64,000 nt of DNA from Streptomyces sp. NBC_00442 (lineage in GTDB: Bacteria > Actinomycetota > Actinomycetes > Streptomycetales > Streptomycetaceae), in the NCBI RefSeq assembly GCF_036014195.1, contig NZ_CP107918.1, forward strand, positions 2,914,001-2,978,000. The letters are read 5' to 3'. Position 1 is the first letter of the stretch. Each line of letters begins with the position of its first letter. Of this stretch, positions 48,999 to 57,434 are shown one piece after another. A model generated the notes under the pieces. The model searched no databases, had not been told where the DNA came from, and saw only the letters and a program-made list of their open reading frames with translations. A program made the position numbers and the translations under genes.

Positions 48999-50663
48999 AT
49001 GCGCCCACGCGCCCAACACCCGTCGCACCCGTCGCACCCCTCCCAACTGACCCTCACCGCCGTCCGCAAGGCCTACGGCGACCGCACCGTCCTCGAAGAC
49101 GTGTCGTTCGCGGTCCGCCCCGGCGAGCGCGTCGCCGTCATCGGCGAGAACGGGTCCGGCAAGTCCACCCTGCTGCGGCTGCTCGCCGGCGCCGAGCGGC
49201 CCGACAGCGGCGAGGTCACCGCCGTCTTCCCGGGCGGCACCGGCCACCTCGCCCAGACCCTCGGCCTCGCTCCCGACCGCACCGTCCAGGACGCCGTGGA
49301 CTTCGCGCTGTCCGACCTGCGCACCCTCGAAGCGGACATCCGCACGGCGGAAGCCCGCCTCGCGGACGCGTCCGAGGCCCAACTCGCGGCGTACGGCGAT
49401 CTGTTGAGCGCCTACGAGGAGCGCGACGGCTACCGCGCCGGAGCCCGTACCGACGCCGCACTGCACGCGCTCGGCCTCGCCCACCTGACCCGCGACCGCG
49501 CGCTCGGTTCGCTGTCCGGCGGCGAGCGGTCCCGCCTCGCACTGGCCTGCGTACTGGCCGGCGCTCCCGAGCTGCTGCTGCTCGACGAACCGACCAACCA
49601 CCTCGACCGCCACGCCGTCGACTGGCTGGCCGGACAACTGCGCACCCACCGCGGCACGTTGATGGTCGTCACCCACGACCGCGCCTTCCTCGAACGCGTC
49701 TCCACGACGATCCTCGAAGTGGACCGGGACCTGCGGACGGTCGTCCGGTACGGAGACGGCTGGGCCGGATACCGCACGGCGCGGGCCGCGGCGCGCCGCC
49801 GCCGGGAGCTGGCGCACCAGGAGTGGGCCGAGGAGCTGACCCGTACGCACGAACTGGTCGAGGCCGCGGGCCGTCGCCTCGCGGCCGCCGGAAGGGACCC
49901 GGGCCAGGGCTTCGGCAAGCACCGCCGCTCCTCGGAGGCGAAGCTGTCCGGGCAGGTCAGGGCGGCCAGGACGCGCCTGGACCAATTGCGGCGCGAGCCG
50001 GTCGCGGCGCCGCCGCCACCCCTGCGCTTCAGCGCCCGCCTCACCACGGCGGCGAACGCCGCACCCGAGGGCCCGCTCGTCGAGCTGACGGACGTGAGGG
50101 TGGGCGACCGCCTCGACGTGCCCTACCTGGCCGTCAAGCCGGGGCAGCGCCTACTGGTGTCCGGACCCAACGGCGCGGGCAAGACCACGCTGCTCCGCGT
50201 CGTGGCCGGCGACCTCGTTCCGGACACGGGCGGCGCAAAGCGGATGAGTCGTCATATCGGTTATCTGGCACAGGAGTTGCCCGCAGAACGGGAGGCGGCC
50301 GCGACTCAGGGGATGACCCTTCTCAGTGCGTACGCCGCCGGACGCCCCGGCCTCCCCGACGAGTACGCCGACGAGCTGCTGACCCTCGGCCTGTTCCGGG
50401 AGGAGGACCTCGCCGCGCCGGTCGCGGCGCTCTCCGTCGGTCAGCGGCGCCGGCTGGAGCTGGCCCGTCTGGTGACCCGCCCCGCCGATCTCCTCGTCCT
50501 GGACGAGCCGACCAATCACGTGTCGCTCGCACTGGTCGAGGAGGTGGAGGAGGCGCTGGCCGGCTACCCGGGCGCGATCGTCGTGGTCTCGCACGACGAA
50601 CGCTTCCGGTCGTCCTTCACCGGCGACCGGCTGGAACTCCGCGCGGGCAGCCCAGTGAGCTGA
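48999..50663 (+). CDS. ABC-F family ATPase, possible antibiotic-resistance ribosome protector
   Basis: A 554-residue cytosolic protein with two ABC domains and no membrane segment. The first domain has Walker A GENGSGKST (49-57), signature SLSGGERSRLALA and Walker B LLLLDEPTNHLD. The interdomain linker (about 240-330) is Arg/Glu-rich and would reach toward the ribosomal P-site. The second has GPNGAGKTT, ALSVGQRRRLELARL and LLVLDEPTNHVS. A leader ORF and hairpin upstream favour an inducible resistance-type ABC-F over housekeeping EttA. The start MRPRAQHPSHPSH is set by ATG 48999. Confidence 0.9.
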   Translation: MRPRAQHPSHPSHPSQLTLTAVRKAYGDRTVLEDVSFAVRPGERVAVIGENGSGKSTLLRLLAGAERPDSGEVTAVFPGGTGHLAQTLGLAPDRTVQDAVDFALSDLRTLEADIRTAEARLADASEAQLAAYGDLLSAYEERDGYRAGARTDAALHALGLAHLTRDRALGSLSGGERSRLALACVLAGAPELLLLDEPTNHLDRHAVDWLAGQLRTHRGTLMVVTHDRAFLERVSTTILEVDRDLRTVVRYGDGWAGYRTARAAARRRRELAHQEWAEELTRTHELVEAAGRRLAAAGRDPGQGFGKHRRSSEAKLSGQVRAARTRLDQLRREPVAAPPPPLRFSARLTTAANAAPEGPLVELTDVRVGDRLDVPYLAVKPGQRLLVSGPNGAGKTTLLRVVAGDLVPDTGGAKRMSRHIGYLAQELPAEREAAATQGMTLLSAYAAGRPGLPDEYADELLTLGLFREEDLAAPVAALSVGQRRRLELARLVTRPADLLVLDEPTNHVSLALVEEVEEALAGYPGAIVVVSHDERFRSSFTGDRLELRAGSPVS

Positions 50664-50698
50664 CGAAGCGCCATTCATTTCCCGAAGACTCACTGACG

Positions 50699-50738
50699 CC
50701 CCCTGGAGCCCCCTGAAGGCTCGGGGACCTCCCAGGGG
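50699..50738 (+). terminator. Probable terminator after the ABC-F gene
   Basis: CCCCTGG and CCAGGGG close a stem with an inner GAGCC/GGCTC pair, 36 nt past the stop. Confidence 0.5.
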
Positions 50739-50759
50739 AGCCTCCTCGAAGATTCCCCG

Positions 50760-50802
50760 GAGACAACAAGCATGCACATGCATATACTGCATGTGCATGC
50801 TT
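50760..50802 (+). promoter_or_regulatory. Promoter with perfect 15-bp palindrome over the -10 box
   Basis: GAGACA (50760-50765), 17 nt, then TATACT (50783-50788). The -10 sits at the centre of AAGCATGCACATGCA-TATAC-TGCATGTGCATGCTT (50768-50802), a perfect inverted repeat with a 5-nt centre. A dimeric repressor here would block transcription of the reductase gene. The TetR gene just downstream is the obvious candidate. Confidence 0.75.
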
Positions 50803-50843
50803 CTTTGGGCCACGACAGGCCTGGGCTACGTACGGAGGGGACC

Positions 50844-51419
50844 ATGGCTCGCGACTTCCTTTTCCTGCTCGGCAGCACCCGCGAGGGCGGCAACACCGAG
50901 GCACTCGCACGGCAGGCCGCGGAGCAGTTGCCCGCGGGCGACACCGCCCGCTGGCTGACCCTGACCGACCTCGAACTCCCGCCGTTCCGCGACACCCGCA
51001 ACACCGAGGGCCGCATACCGCCCGCCCCCACCGGCGATGCCGCGATGCTCATGGAGGCGACCCTGGCCGCCACCGACCTGGTGATCGTCTCGCCCCTGTA
51101 CTGGTACAGCGTCTCGACCCCGGTCAAGCACTACCTCGACCACTGGGCGGACTGGCTCCACCACCCCGAACTCGACTTCAAGGAACGCATCTCCGACCAC
51201 ACGTTGTGGGGCGTGACCGTGCTGGCCGGAGCCGACCACTCCGTGGCCGACCCCCTGGTGGGCACCCTGCGCCACTCGGCCGCGTACCTGAACATGCGGT
51301 GGGGCGGTGTGCTCCTCGGCACCGCCGGCCGGCCCGGCGAGATCGAGGGCGACCTCGGCGCCCTCACCCGCGCGAAGACCTTCTTCAGCTCGACGCCGGT
51401 GCCCGCAACGCACGCATGA
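50844..51419 (+). CDS. NADPH-dependent FMN reductase family protein
   Basis: A 191-residue flavodoxin-fold reductase. The phosphate loop LLGSTREGGNTEALA is at 9-23, and SPLYWYSVSTPVKHYLDH is the flavin-side signature. ATG 50844 follows GGAGGGGACC. It has a strong palindromic operator in its promoter. Its 3' end overlaps the convergent TetR gene by 35 bp. Likely substrates are quinones, azo or nitro compounds. Confidence 0.9.
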   Translation: MARDFLFLLGSTREGGNTEALARQAAEQLPAGDTARWLTLTDLELPPFRDTRNTEGRIPPAPTGDAAMLMEATLAATDLVIVSPLYWYSVSTPVKHYLDHWADWLHHPELDFKERISDHTLWGVTVLAGADHSVADPLVGTLRHSAAYLNMRWGGVLLGTAGRPGEIEGDLGALTRAKTFFSSTPVPATHA

Positions 51420-51990
51420 CATGAGCCACCAGCTCGTCCACCCGATCCCTCGTGGGAAGCGGGCGGCGCAGCGCATGGCGGTAGTAGAGCGGGCCGTAGA
51501 GCATTTCGACAGCCAGCGGCAGATCCGCGTCCGGGGGCAACTGGCCCTGCTCCTGGGCGCGTTGCATGCGCTCGTAGACCAGCGCGACGCGCGGGATGAC
51601 GAACCGCTCGTTGACCGTCGTGGCCAGCCGCTCGTCGTGCAGTACCTCGGAGAGGATCCCGGTGTACGCGGGGCCGGCCACGGGCGCGCTGAACAGGTGC
51701 ACCAGGCTGTTGATGTGGGTGCTCAGGTCGGCGTCGATGACGCCGGTGTCGGGGAACGGCGTGTCACTGACCACGAGTTCGGTCACCGCGTCGAGCAGGA
51801 CGGCGCCCTTCGTGGGCCACCAGCGGTAGATCGTCTTCTTGCTGACCCCGGCGCGCGCCGCGATGGCCTCGATGGTGACCTTGCCGTATCCGTTCTCCGT
51901 GCACAGGTCGAGCGCGGCCGACAGGGTCGCGCGACGCGACTTCTCGCTGCGCCGCCGTGAGTTCGGGGCGGACTCGGACGGGGTGATCAT
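51385..51990 (-). CDS. TetR-family regulator convergent with the FMN reductase
   Basis: A 201-residue regulator with the helix-turn-helix at about 38-62 (VTIEAIAARAGVSKKTIYRWW), a variant with KKTIYRWWP common in actinobacterial TetR proteins, and a TetR_C domain. It probably binds the 50768-50802 palindrome. A separate 6-bp dyad stands upstream of its own gene (52052-52073). The 3' overlap with the reductase gene is 35 bp. Confidence 0.9.
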   Translation of the reverse strand: MITPSESAPNSRRRSEKSRRATLSAALDLCTENGYGKVTIEAIAARAGVSKKTIYRWWPTKGAVLLDAVTELVVSDTPFPDTGVIDADLSTHINSLVHLFSAPVAGPAYTGILSEVLHDERLATTVNERFVIPRVALVYERMQRAQEQGQLPPDADLPLAVEMLYGPLYYRHALRRPLPTRDRVDELVAHVMRALRAPASS

Positions 51991-52051
51991 GTCCTCACTC
52001 TACGAGCAGGCCCGGAACCGGATTGACACCAGAACGTACGGCTCCAACAAT

Positions 52052-52073
52052 GACACGGGAAACGGAACGTGTC
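52052..52073. promoter_or_regulatory. Inverted repeat upstream of the TetR gene
   Basis: GACACG and CGTGTC are perfect 6-bp arms 10 nt apart, 62 nt upstream of the regulator's start. This is a possible autoregulatory site. It does not match the long palindrome at 50768. Confidence 0.4.
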
Positions 52074-52134
52074 GTGTCGAGCCGTCACGGGGGTGGGCTC
52101 GACGCGACCGTACCGCTTCCCCCTCGCGCCGGGT

Positions 52135-53040
52135 TCAGGCGCTGATGTCCTTCGTCGTGAAGCGTGCCCACGCGGCCGAGCCGAACACCGCCACGTACAG
52201 GGCCTGGAGTTCGAGGTTCTTCACCAGCTGGTCCCAGTAGACGGGTTCGCGCAGGACGTCCGCGAAGGACAGCCAGTAGTGCGGGAACAGGTACGGTCCG
52301 ACCGCCTGCAACTGCGGTATCTGGCCCAGGATCTGCACCGTGATCAGCAGCCCGACGGTCGAGGCCATCGCCGCGATCCCGCTGTTGGTCAGCGTCGAGA
52401 TGAACAGGCCGAGCGCGGCCAGCCCGGACAGCGAGACGGCGACCACCCCGGCGACCGCGGCCGCCCGCAGCAGCCCGTCCACGAACGAGATCTGTGTGCC
52501 GGAGATCGTCGTGACCTCGCCCAGCGGGAAGAGCAGCGCGCCGACCGCGAGCGCGGACGCCGCGACCACCAGCGTGGCCGTCAGGCAGAACACGAGCACC
52601 GAGGCGTACTTGGCAAGCAGCAGCCGGGTGCGGCCGGCCGGGGCGACGAGCAGATAGCGCAGGGTGCCCGAGCCGGCTTCGCCCGCCACGGCGTCCCCCG
52701 CCACCACGCCGACCGCCATCGGCAGGAAGACCGGCAGGGTGGCCGCGAGGGCCGCGAAGACCAGGAAGAGCCCGTTGTTGGTGATCTGCGAGACGAAGGC
52801 GGGGCCGTCGCCGCCCCTGCCGCCGCCACCTCCGCCGCCGCCCGTCTCGATCCGTACCGCGATGCCGATGAGGACCGGCACCGCGGCGAGCACCCCGAGC
52901 AGTGCGAGCGTGCGCCAGCGGCGCAGCACGGTGACGATCTCGGAGCGGAAGAGGCCGAGCGACCACAGGACGCTCGGCTTGCGCGCGGCCGCCGGCCGCG
53001 GATCCCGGTCCGTCACGCCCACCGCCTCAGCCCGCGACAT
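52135..53040 (-). CDS. ABC-2 type exporter permease
   Basis: A 301-residue permease with six helices. A hydrophilic lead (about 30 residues) is followed by TM1 and a glycine run (ten Gly in GGGGGGGGRGG) at about 67-77 in the first outside loop. It overlaps the ATPase gene by 14 bases. Later in-frame starts such as VTDRDPR are possible. The substrate is unknown. Confidence 0.9.
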   Translation of the reverse strand: MSRAEAVGVTDRDPRPAAARKPSVLWSLGLFRSEIVTVLRRWRTLALLGVLAAVPVLIGIAVRIETGGGGGGGGRGGDGPAFVSQITNNGLFLVFAALAATLPVFLPMAVGVVAGDAVAGEAGSGTLRYLLVAPAGRTRLLLAKYASVLVFCLTATLVVAASALAVGALLFPLGEVTTISGTQISFVDGLLRAAAVAGVVAVSLSGLAALGLFISTLTNSGIAAMASTVGLLITVQILGQIPQLQAVGPYLFPHYWLSFADVLREPVYWDQLVKNLELQALYVAVFGSAAWARFTTKDISA

Positions 53041-53977
53041 CGAAGCCCTCCCCGGTCAGTGCGACGAACGCGTCCTCCAGGGAGGCCCGCTCGGCCGCGA
53101 ATCCCCGCACCCGCACCCCCGCCCGCACGAGCTCGGCGTTGATGTCCGCCAACTCCACGTCGTCATGCGGCAGTTCGCCTGTTACGCGGTCCTCTCCGGC
53201 CACCGTCACATCGGCGATCCCGCGCTCTTTGAGGAGGCGGGCCGCCGCCCCGGTGTCCGGGGTGGTCACCGCGAGCCGCCCGCGCGCGCCGCCCGCGAGT
53301 TCGGCCACCTCGCCCTGGACGACGAGCCTGCCCTGGTTCATCACCGCGGCATGCGAGCAGACCTGCTCGATCTCGTCGAGGAGGTGCGAGGAGAGGAAGA
53401 CGGTCGTGCCGTCGTCCGCCAACTCCCTGATGAGGGAACGGATCTCACGCATGCCCTGCGGGTCGAGACCGTTGGTCGGCTCGTCCAGGACGAGCAGGTC
53501 CCTGCGCTGGAGCAGGGCCGACGCCAGACCGAGGCGCTGCTTCATGCCCAGGGAGTACGCCCGCGCCTTCTTGCCCGCCGTGACCGTGAGTCCCACCCGG
53601 TCGAGGGCCGCCGCCACCCGGGCGGCGCGGGTGCGCGGGTCGGCGGTGGGGTCGGCCGCGTCGTAGCGCAGCAGATTGTCGCGGCCCGACAGGAACGGGT
53701 AGAGGGCCGGCCCCTCGATGAGGGCGCCGACCCGGGGCAGCACCGTGCGAGCGCCCCGCGGCATGGGCCGGTCGAGGACCCGCGCGGTGCCGGACGTCGG
53801 TTCGATGAGCCCCATCAGCATGCGGATGGTGGTGGTCTTGCCGGAGCCGTTGGGGCCGAGGAAGCCGAAGACGCTGCCGCGGGGCACGGTGAGGTCGAGC
53901 CCGTCCACGGCCAGCTGACCGCCGCGGAACCGCTTGCTCAGGCCCCGCGTCTCGATGACCGCCGAACTGTTGCCCAC
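53027..53977 (-). CDS. ABC transporter ATP-binding protein
   Basis: A 316-residue ATPase of the DrrA/CcmA-like group: Walker A GPNGSGKTT (41-49), Q-loop replaced by LIEGPALYPFLSG, signature YSLGMKQRLGLA, Walker B LLVLDEPTNGLD, H-loop SSHLL. The C-terminal 80 residues form the regulatory domain typical for drug or lantibiotic exporters. Stop and start overlap with the permease shows they are one unit. Confidence 0.94.
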   Translation of the reverse strand: MGNSSAVIETRGLSKRFRGGQLAVDGLDLTVPRGSVFGFLGPNGSGKTTTIRMLMGLIEPTSGTARVLDRPMPRGARTVLPRVGALIEGPALYPFLSGRDNLLRYDAADPTADPRTRAARVAAALDRVGLTVTAGKKARAYSLGMKQRLGLASALLQRRDLLVLDEPTNGLDPQGMREIRSLIRELADDGTTVFLSSHLLDEIEQVCSHAAVMNQGRLVVQGEVAELAGGARGRLAVTTPDTGAAARLLKERGIADVTVAGEDRVTGELPHDDVELADINAELVRAGVRVRGFAAERASLEDAFVALTGEGFDVAG

Positions 53978-54138
53978 CGCGCCCCTTCCCGAACCGGAGG
54001 CCGAACCTCCGGGCTCCGCCCACGCCCGAAAGGCTCCAGACCTCTGAAAGGCCCGCCAGACCCCTGGAGGGGCCGGGCCCGGCCCGGGAGGGAAGCCGGT
54101 CGCTCCCTCCCCCGAACCGCTCGTCCCCCGTTACCGGC

Positions 54139-55392
54139 TTACTTGTTGGAGTTGGCCGCCGCGATCAGCGCGTCCTTGGTCACCGCACCCACGTACACCT
54201 TGCCGTTGTCCGTGATCAGGGCGTTGACCAGGCGGGTCTTGAAGACCGTGCCCGTGCCGAACGAGCCGGACGCCTTGTCGCCGAGGGAGTCGAGGAACTT
54301 CTGCGCGTCCCCGCCTCCCTTGCCCTGCTCCGCCTTCGACATGCCCTTGCCGCCGGTGTCGAACGCGGCGATGGCGGTCCAGCCCTTCCCGATCACCTTG
54401 GCGTTCTTGCCGTTCTTGACGTCGCCCAGGCCGCCGAGCCCGCCGGGCAGGCTCTGCTCGGGCTTGAACGTCTGCTTCTTGCCGTCGTCCTCGGTGACCT
54501 TCGCACCCTTGGGCGGGGTGAAGGTGAAGGTGCTCGCGGACGGCTTCGAGAAGTCGACCTTGGTGAAGCCCGCGTCGACCACGGCCTTGCCGCCCGCGCT
54601 CGACGAGAGCGTGAACTTCAGCGGCACACCCGTCTTGGCGTCGACGGCTATGCGGACCGAACCGATCGTCGAACCGGACTGCTTGGGCTTGATCAGGAGC
54701 TGGTACGCGTCGTGCCCGGCCACCTGGGCCGTGCCGTCGACCGACACCGCGGTGGTCGGGTCGACGTTCTTCAGGAACTCGTCGGCGAGCGCCTTCGGCG
54801 TGGTCGGAACGCCCGCGCCGGGGGTCTTGTCGCCGTGCTCCTTGCTTCCGTGCTCCTTCGCGCCGTGCTCCTTGGCCGCGTCGGCCGCGGAACGCTGCGC
54901 GTGGTACGCCTGGTTGGAGCCGCTGTCGTACGCCCAGACGTCGTTGCCGTTGTGGATCAGGCTGTACTCGGCCGCGTCCTCCAGGATGGACACCTTCTGG
55001 CGGTCGGGGCCGTCGGCCGCGACGCGCAGGGTGTGGGTGCCCGAGGCGAGCTCGGTGAGCTTGGCCTGCGGTGCGGCCGACTTGTCCGAACCGCCGCCCC
55101 TGGGGGCGAGCGAGCCGAGGCTGTCCAGGCCGGGCAGGCCCAGGTCGGTGCTGATCTTCACCGTGCCGGAGAGCTGCTGGGTGTCCGACGCGGCGATCTT
55201 CTCGATGAGCTGCTGTGCGCTGATCTTCGGCAGACTGGGGTCACCGGCCGCGGCGAGCGCCGGGACCAGTCCGATGGTCGCGGCCGCCACGCCCGCTACC
55301 GCGACCGGGACGATGTAGCGCGCCGCCTTCCGGCGGCCCGCGCCCGGCTCCTGGCCCTCGTCGGTGGCCTGTGCGCTGTCGTTCGGTGCCAT
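54139..55392 (-). CDS. Secreted LolA/RseB-like outer-surface protein
   Basis: A 417-residue exported protein. A hydrophobic segment at about 26-48 (RYIVPVAVAGVAAATIGLVPALAAA) acts as signal or anchor. The half-barrel region resembles LolA/RseB sensors (AQQLIEKIAASDTQQLSGTVKISTDLGLP, VTIRV-like strands, WAYDSGSNQAYHAQ). A His/Lys repeat (KEHG three times) lies near 175-190. ATG 55392 after GGAGGTAGGG. The gap 53978-54138 to the ABC genes has a GC palindrome at 54070-54085. It may monitor envelope lipid or the exporter's cargo; this is inference. Confidence 0.85.
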   Translation of the reverse strand: MAPNDSAQATDEGQEPGAGRRKAARYIVPVAVAGVAAATIGLVPALAAAGDPSLPKISAQQLIEKIAASDTQQLSGTVKISTDLGLPGLDSLGSLAPRGGGSDKSAAPQAKLTELASGTHTLRVAADGPDRQKVSILEDAAEYSLIHNGNDVWAYDSGSNQAYHAQRSAADAAKEHGAKEHGSKEHGDKTPGAGVPTTPKALADEFLKNVDPTTAVSVDGTAQVAGHDAYQLLIKPKQSGSTIGSVRIAVDAKTGVPLKFTLSSSAGGKAVVDAGFTKVDFSKPSASTFTFTPPKGAKVTEDDGKKQTFKPEQSLPGGLGGLGDVKNGKNAKVIGKGWTAIAAFDTGGKGMSKAEQGKGGGDAQKFLDSLGDKASGSFGTGTVFKTRLVNALITDNGKVYVGAVTKDALIAAANSNK

Positions 55393-55708
55393 GTGTGCCC
55401 TACCTCCGTGGTCGGCGGCGTCCGTCCGTCGTGCTCAGTTCCACCCCGCGCCGCCATTCTCACCCGAATTGGTCAGGAGTGGTGATATCCATTCGACCAA
55501 AATGCACGGCCCCGCGCGTCAGCCCCCAGGAGCAACCCGGCGTACCTCTCTGGGATGACGGAACCCGGCACCGCCGGTCCCGCCCCGTAGGGGTACCCCG
55601 TCACCCGACCGGGCAACATGCCCGAAAGACCCCGTTTGGCGTGAGTGCGGAGCCTCCCGAATCCGTATCCGGAGGTGAGAGCACGTCACACTTCGAAGGG
55701 GGTTCGCC
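55393..55708. other. Divergent promoter region between two envelope protein genes
   Basis: A 316-nt gap between the LolA-like gene and the lipoprotein gene. I saw no gene and no convincing promoter pair. A GGAACC at about 55560 could be an ECF-type -35, but the matching -10 is at the wrong distance. Confidence 0.4.
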
Positions 55709-56245
55709 ATGCTCAGGACCCAGCGCTACGCCGTGGGCACCGTCGCGGGGGCTTTCGTTCTCGCCCTGGCAATCAGCGGCTGCGGCAGCAGCGGCACCGG
55801 CTCCGCCCCTGGCCCGTCGGGGAGCTCGACCAGCTCCGCCCGGCCGGCCGCGGCCACCTTGTCCACCGCGAAGGTCGACAAGGTGGGCACGGTCGTCGTC
55901 GACGGCAAGGGGTTCGTGCTCTACCGCTTCGACAAGGACACCGCGAAGCCGGCGTCCAAGTCGAACTGCTACGGCACCTGCGCCACCCAGTGGCCGCCCG
56001 CCCTCACGACGGGCAGCGTCAATGTGAAGGGCATCGACAGGTCCCTGGTCTCCACGGTCACCCGCGCCGACGGCAGCAAGCAGCTCACCCTCGCCGGCCG
56101 GCCGCTCTACCGGTATGCCGAGGACAACGCCCCGCACGAGGCCTCCGGTCAGGGCGTGGGCGGCATCTGGTTCGCGGCCACGCCGACTGGCGCGAAGGCC
56201 GCGACCGGCGCCGGCGCCACCTCGGGAGGCGGCTCCGGCTACTGA
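55709..56245 (+). CDS. Lipoprotein with two secreted repeats (Lipoprotein_15 type)
   Basis: A 178-residue lipoprotein with lipobox LAISGC (Cys25). Two copies of the short secreted repeat are visible: GFVLYRFDKDTAKPASKSNCYGTC-ATQWPP and RPLYRYAEDNAPHEASGQGVGGIWFAA. The family is common in actinobacteria and of unknown function, sometimes linked to copper or redox genes. ATG 55709 after AAGGGGGTT. The stop abuts the convergent polyprenyl synthase gene. Confidence 0.9.
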   Translation: MLRTQRYAVGTVAGAFVLALAISGCGSSGTGSAPGPSGSSTSSARPAAATLSTAKVDKVGTVVVDGKGFVLYRFDKDTAKPASKSNCYGTCATQWPPALTTGSVNVKGIDRSLVSTVTRADGSKQLTLAGRPLYRYAEDNAPHEASGQGVGGIWFAATPTGAKAATGAGATSGGGSGY

Positions 56246-57256
56246 TCAGCCGGCCCGGTGCACGACCGCGTCGCAGAGCTCTTCGAGCGCGGACTTGGCG
56301 TACCCCGAGGGCAGCGGCGCGAGGGTGGCCCTCGCCTCCTGCGCGTACCGCACGGTGTCCCTGCGCGCCTGCTCCAGGGCCGGGTGGACGCGCAGCCGGC
56401 GCAGCGCCTCCGCGTGCCGTGCGTCGTCGCTGAGGTCGCCGTCGAGCAGCGCCACCAGCTCCAGGTCCTCCGCGCGCCCGTCCTTGGCGGCCCGCGCCCG
56501 CAGGTGCAGCACCGGCAGCGTGGGGATGCCCTCGCGCAGGTCGGTGCCCGGGGTCTTGCCGGACTCGTGGGAGTCGCTCGCGATGTCCAGGACGTCGTCG
56601 GCGAGCTGGAAGGCGGTGCCCAGGCGCTCGCCGTACTGCGTGAGGATGTCGACGACCGACTCGTCGGCGCCGGACATCATCGCGCCGAACCGGCCGGAGA
56701 CCGCGACCAGCGAGCCGGTCTTGCCGGCCAGCACGTCGAGGTAGTGGTCGACCGGGTCGCGCCCGTCGCGGGGGCCCGCGGTCTCCAGGATCTGTCCGGT
56801 GACGAGCCGTTCGAACGCCTCGGCCTGAATCCGTACGGCCTCGGGGCCGAGATCCGCCAGTATGTGCGACGCGCGCGCGAAGAGAAAATCACCCGTGAGG
56901 ACCGCGACGGAGTTCCCCCAGCGGGTGTTGGCGCTGTCCACGCCGCGCCGCACGTCGGCCTCGTCCATCACGTCGTCGTGGTACAGCGTCGCGAGGTGGG
57001 TGAGCTCGACGACCACGGCCGAGGGCACGACGCCCGGCGAGTAGGGATCACCGAACTGGGCGGCCAGCATCACGATCAACGGCCGGAACCGCTTGCCACC
57101 TGCACGGATGAGGTGTTGCGCGGCCTCCGTGATGAACGGGACCTCGCTCTTGGTGGCATCGAGCAGCCCCGCCTCGACAGCTGCCAATCCGGTCTGGACA
57201 TCGGCTTCAAGTGCCTGGTCCCGCACGCTCAGCCCGAACGGCCCGACGACGGTCAC
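56246..57256 (-). CDS. Polyprenyl diphosphate synthase
   Basis: A 336-residue trans-prenyltransferase that extends FPP or GGPP with IPP. The first Asp-rich motif is D94-D-V-M-D98 in LYHDDVMDEAD; the second is D219-D-V-L-D223 in QLADDVLDIASD. GGKRFRPLIVML and KTGSLVAVSGRFG are typical. Chain length is set by residues before the first motif (HLATL, small side chains), which suggests a long product such as the menaquinone side chain. GTG 57256. Confidence 0.94.
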   Translation of the reverse strand: MTVVGPFGLSVRDQALEADVQTGLAAVEAGLLDATKSEVPFITEAAQHLIRAGGKRFRPLIVMLAAQFGDPYSPGVVPSAVVVELTHLATLYHDDVMDEADVRRGVDSANTRWGNSVAVLTGDFLFARASHILADLGPEAVRIQAEAFERLVTGQILETAGPRDGRDPVDHYLDVLAGKTGSLVAVSGRFGAMMSGADESVVDILTQYGERLGTAFQLADDVLDIASDSHESGKTPGTDLREGIPTLPVLHLRARAAKDGRAEDLELVALLDGDLSDDARHAEALRRLRVHPALEQARRDTVRYAQEARATLAPLPSGYAKSALEELCDAVVHRAG

Positions 57257-57434
57257 GAGGGGTACTCCTGTCTGCTGACGATCACACGGATTGTCGATGT
57301 GTCGCTGCCTTCACTCAAGTCAGCGTATCGGGTCGCTGTTCGATCACCATGGGCGCCTTCCCGTCGCCCCTCGCGCACACTCCCCCGTACCCCGGTATGT
57401 TCTTGATCAGCTCATACGATCAGGAGTGGAGCTT

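Noticed and set aside
48950..50716. Alternative plus-strand frame starting ATG 48950 in the ABC-F region
   Set aside because: It is out of frame with the Walker motifs and has Arg/Pro/Gly shadow composition. The ABC-F frame is the coding one.
52023..52051. Plus-strand TTGACA-N17-AACAAT promoter upstream of the TetR gene
   Set aside because: It would point into the 3' end of the antisense permease gene with no plus-strand gene to transcribe. The -10 is weak, so it is probably chance.
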